Shown here: in pieces, positions 62,736 to 64,000 of the stretch
Numbering within the stretch: the first letter of the stretch is position 1
Layout of the letters: each line of letters opens with the position of its first letter
Source of the DNA: Pyrinomonadaceae bacterium
Lineage (GTDB): Bacteria > Acidobacteriota > Blastocatellia > Pyrinomonadales > Pyrinomonadaceae
Assembly: GCA_028284415.1 (NCBI GenBank)
Contig: JANQRU010000004.1
Span: 496,001 to 560,000 of the forward strand
Direction of reading: 5' to 3'
DNA length: 64,000 nucleotides
The notes under the pieces: generated by a model
Database searches by the model: none
What the model saw: the letters and a program-made list of their open reading frames with translations, nothing else
Told to the model about the DNA's origin: nothing
Program-made: the position numbers and the translations under genes

Positions 62736-63784
62736 TGAGCTTTGAAAAACTTACAAATTCTCTTTGGAAACTGCAGGTCATCGGCTGGCTGATTTATTTT
62801 GTGCTAATGTTGCTATCATATATTTCACAAAATAAATATGAGACTTGGCTGGAAGTATTCTTTATAAAAGTTCAGCGAACATTTTGGGGGTTTGTGCTTT
62901 CCTGCATTCTTTGGAAAATTTATGAAAGAGTGCTTGATCGTAATTCATTCGGGAAAAGTATTGCCATAAGCTTTGTTTTATCAATAGTTTTCGGCGTTAT
63001 TTGGACGGCTCTTCAAGTCACCACATTTACGCAAATACTTCCTAATTATAACTGGGTAAAAAATCTCCAATATCAACCAAGAGTCGCACTTATTTTTGCA
63101 GTAACTTTAATGGCGTGGAGTGCGATTTATCTAGGGATTACATATTGGCGACAAATGCAAAAGGAGCGAGAAAACGCCCTTGAAGCAAAAGTTTTAGCCG
63201 AAAAAGCACAGCTCGAAATGCTCCGCTACCAAGTTAATCCACACTTTTTGTTTAATGCAATGAATTCGATTCGTGCCTCGATTGATGAAGATAAACAACG
63301 TGCGAAATTGATGGTTACACAGCTTTCCGAATTTTTGCGTCATTCACTTCTAAATGGTGAGACAAAAGAAATTCTACTTCGTGAAGAACTAGAAGCAGTC
63401 GAGAATTATTTAGCCATTGAAAAGATTCGCTTCGAGGAAGATTTAGAGGTCGAGTTTGATATTGATGAAAAAGCAAAAGATATAAAAATTCCGGGATTCC
63501 TACTTAATCCTTTGATTGAAAATGCCATTAAACACGGATTTCAGACGACCAAAAAGTTCTTAAAAATCAAGGTTTCTGCAAAACTGGAAAACGGAAAACT
63601 ATTTTTGGAAGTGATGAATACCGGAAGCTTAGAAAGGAATGGAAGTGCGGATGGAACAAAAATCGGTTTGAAAAATGTGCGAGAAAGATTGGAGAAACTT
63701 TTTCCCGATGCGAGTTCGTTTGAGTTACTGGAAAAAGACGGTTTTGTAATTGCTCGAATAATGATTGCGGAAAATCAAGAATAA
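62735..63784 (+). CDS. LytS/YehU-type sensor histidine kinase
   Basis: 349 aa, GTG start overlapping the previous stop. Four membrane helices (about 13-35, 45-62, 72-95, 112-135) lead to a His_kinase domain (PF06580 type): QVNPHFLFNAMNSIRAS (H170 is the phospho-His), LSEFLRHSLL, and an HATPase ending with IENAIKHGFQ and IGLKNVRERLEKLF. Such kinases usually work with a LytTR response regulator, which is not in the window but may follow the next gene. It is closely similar to the next gene. Confidence 0.92.
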   Translation: MSFEKLTNSLWKLQVIGWLIYFVLMLLSYISQNKYETWLEVFFIKVQRTFWGFVLSCILWKIYERVLDRNSFGKSIAISFVLSIVFGVIWTALQVTTFTQILPNYNWVKNLQYQPRVALIFAVTLMAWSAIYLGITYWRQMQKERENALEAKVLAEKAQLEMLRYQVNPHFLFNAMNSIRASIDEDKQRAKLMVTQLSEFLRHSLLNGETKEILLREELEAVENYLAIEKIRFEEDLEVEFDIDEKAKDIKIPGFLLNPLIENAIKHGFQTTKKFLKIKVSAKLENGKLFLEVMNTGSLERNGSADGTKIGLKNVRERLEKLFPDASSFELLEKDGFVIARIMIAENQE

Positions 63785-63787
63785 ACG

Positions 63788-64000
63788 ATGAATTTTGAGA
63801 AACTGACAAATTCTTTTTGGAAACTGCAAATCGGCGGATGGCTGATTTATATGTTTTTTATATACATAACATTTTTGTCAGTCGCCCGACCGGAAAGTTT
63901 TGTTCCGCTAATGTATATAAAAGGATTTCGGGCAGTTATCGGTTTTATTTTAACTTCGTTTTTGTGGCGTATTTATCGCCGAATAGTCAAAAAGTTTTCG
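63788..64000 (+). CDS. Second LytS-type sensor kinase (partial, 3' end cut by window edge)
   Basis: 71 codons to the window edge, starting MNFEKLTNSFWKLQIGGWLIYMFF. It is very similar to the N-terminus of the kinase before it (MSFEKLTNSLWKLQVIGWLIYF), so it is a tandem paralogue. Two membrane helices are visible (about 14-32 and 48-65). It starts 3 bp after the previous stop and is surely co-transcribed. The catalytic domain lies outside the window. Confidence 0.8.
   Translation, partial: MNFEKLTNSFWKLQIGGWLIYMFFIYITFLSVARPESFVPLMYIKGFRAVIGFILTSFLWRIYRRIVKKFS

Noticed and set aside
1-64000. Prophage, IS element or rRNA operon
   Set aside because: No transposase, integrase, phage structural gene or rRNA pattern was found.

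Overview
The window is AT-rich bacterial chromosome with dense genes of a Gram-negative lifestyle: a heptosyltransferase (GT9), an outer-membrane YaiO barrel, Tat-type and Sec signal peptides, and a TPR-bearing Ser/Thr kinase. The kinase-TPR type, the PqqD protein with an internal Tat-like segment and the many Zn-ribbon membrane proteins suggest Acidobacteriota (Blastocatellia / Pyrinomonadaceae-like). This is an inference from gene style, not from a marker gene.

Layout. 1-5,930 (minus): the classical translation/SRP operon ffh-rpsP-khpA-rimM-trmD-rplS, then a small unknown gene, rnhB and a DinB-family gene cut by the left edge. 6,168-8,181 (minus): heptosyltransferase, methyltransferase and a Trm112-like partner. 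8,301-10,965: Zn-ribbon SPFH protein, a Tat-type secreted protein, VanZ-like and small membrane proteins. 11,080-15,397 (minus): an incomplete ATP synthase operon (b', b, delta, alpha, gamma) with its own promoter. 15,587-17,050: DUF6056-like membrane protein. 17,172-22,661 (plus): selenocysteine tRNA, a four-helix-bundle (S23) gene, dprA, an AlbA_2 gene and topA.

23,739-32,785 (plus) is the most system-like block: response regulator, YaiO-type barrel, HEAT-repeat membrane protein and a processive GT2, overlapping end to end, followed by a 1,594-aa hybrid histidine kinase. I read it as a signal-controlled exopolysaccharide synthesis/export machine. After it come riboflavin synthase, a PD40 propeller, a TM2 protein, a 1,240-aa fused flavin/iron-sulfur oxidoreductase, a Wzc-type tyrosine autokinase with rfbB-rfbD, a lytic transglycosylase, an MgtE-N/CBS protein, the Ser/Thr kinase, an AlkD-like protein and an esterase. 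From 51,432 the genes are mostly exported or membrane proteins: a PqqD/Tat/Cys-rich protein, an aspartic protease broken by one in-frame TAA, a Tat-type aminotransferase, an orphan molybdopterin subunit, a PQQ-type sugar dehydrogenase, NTF2-like and serine hydrolases, and two tandem LytS-type kinases (the second cut by the right edge).

Many gaps between genes hold hairpins built from 7-nt repeats. The unit differs from site to site but the period and the inverted layout stay the same. They often encode the last codons or the stop of a neighbouring gene. One pair of inverted blocks brackets the S23 gene. I regard these as the most unusual non-coding structure here.
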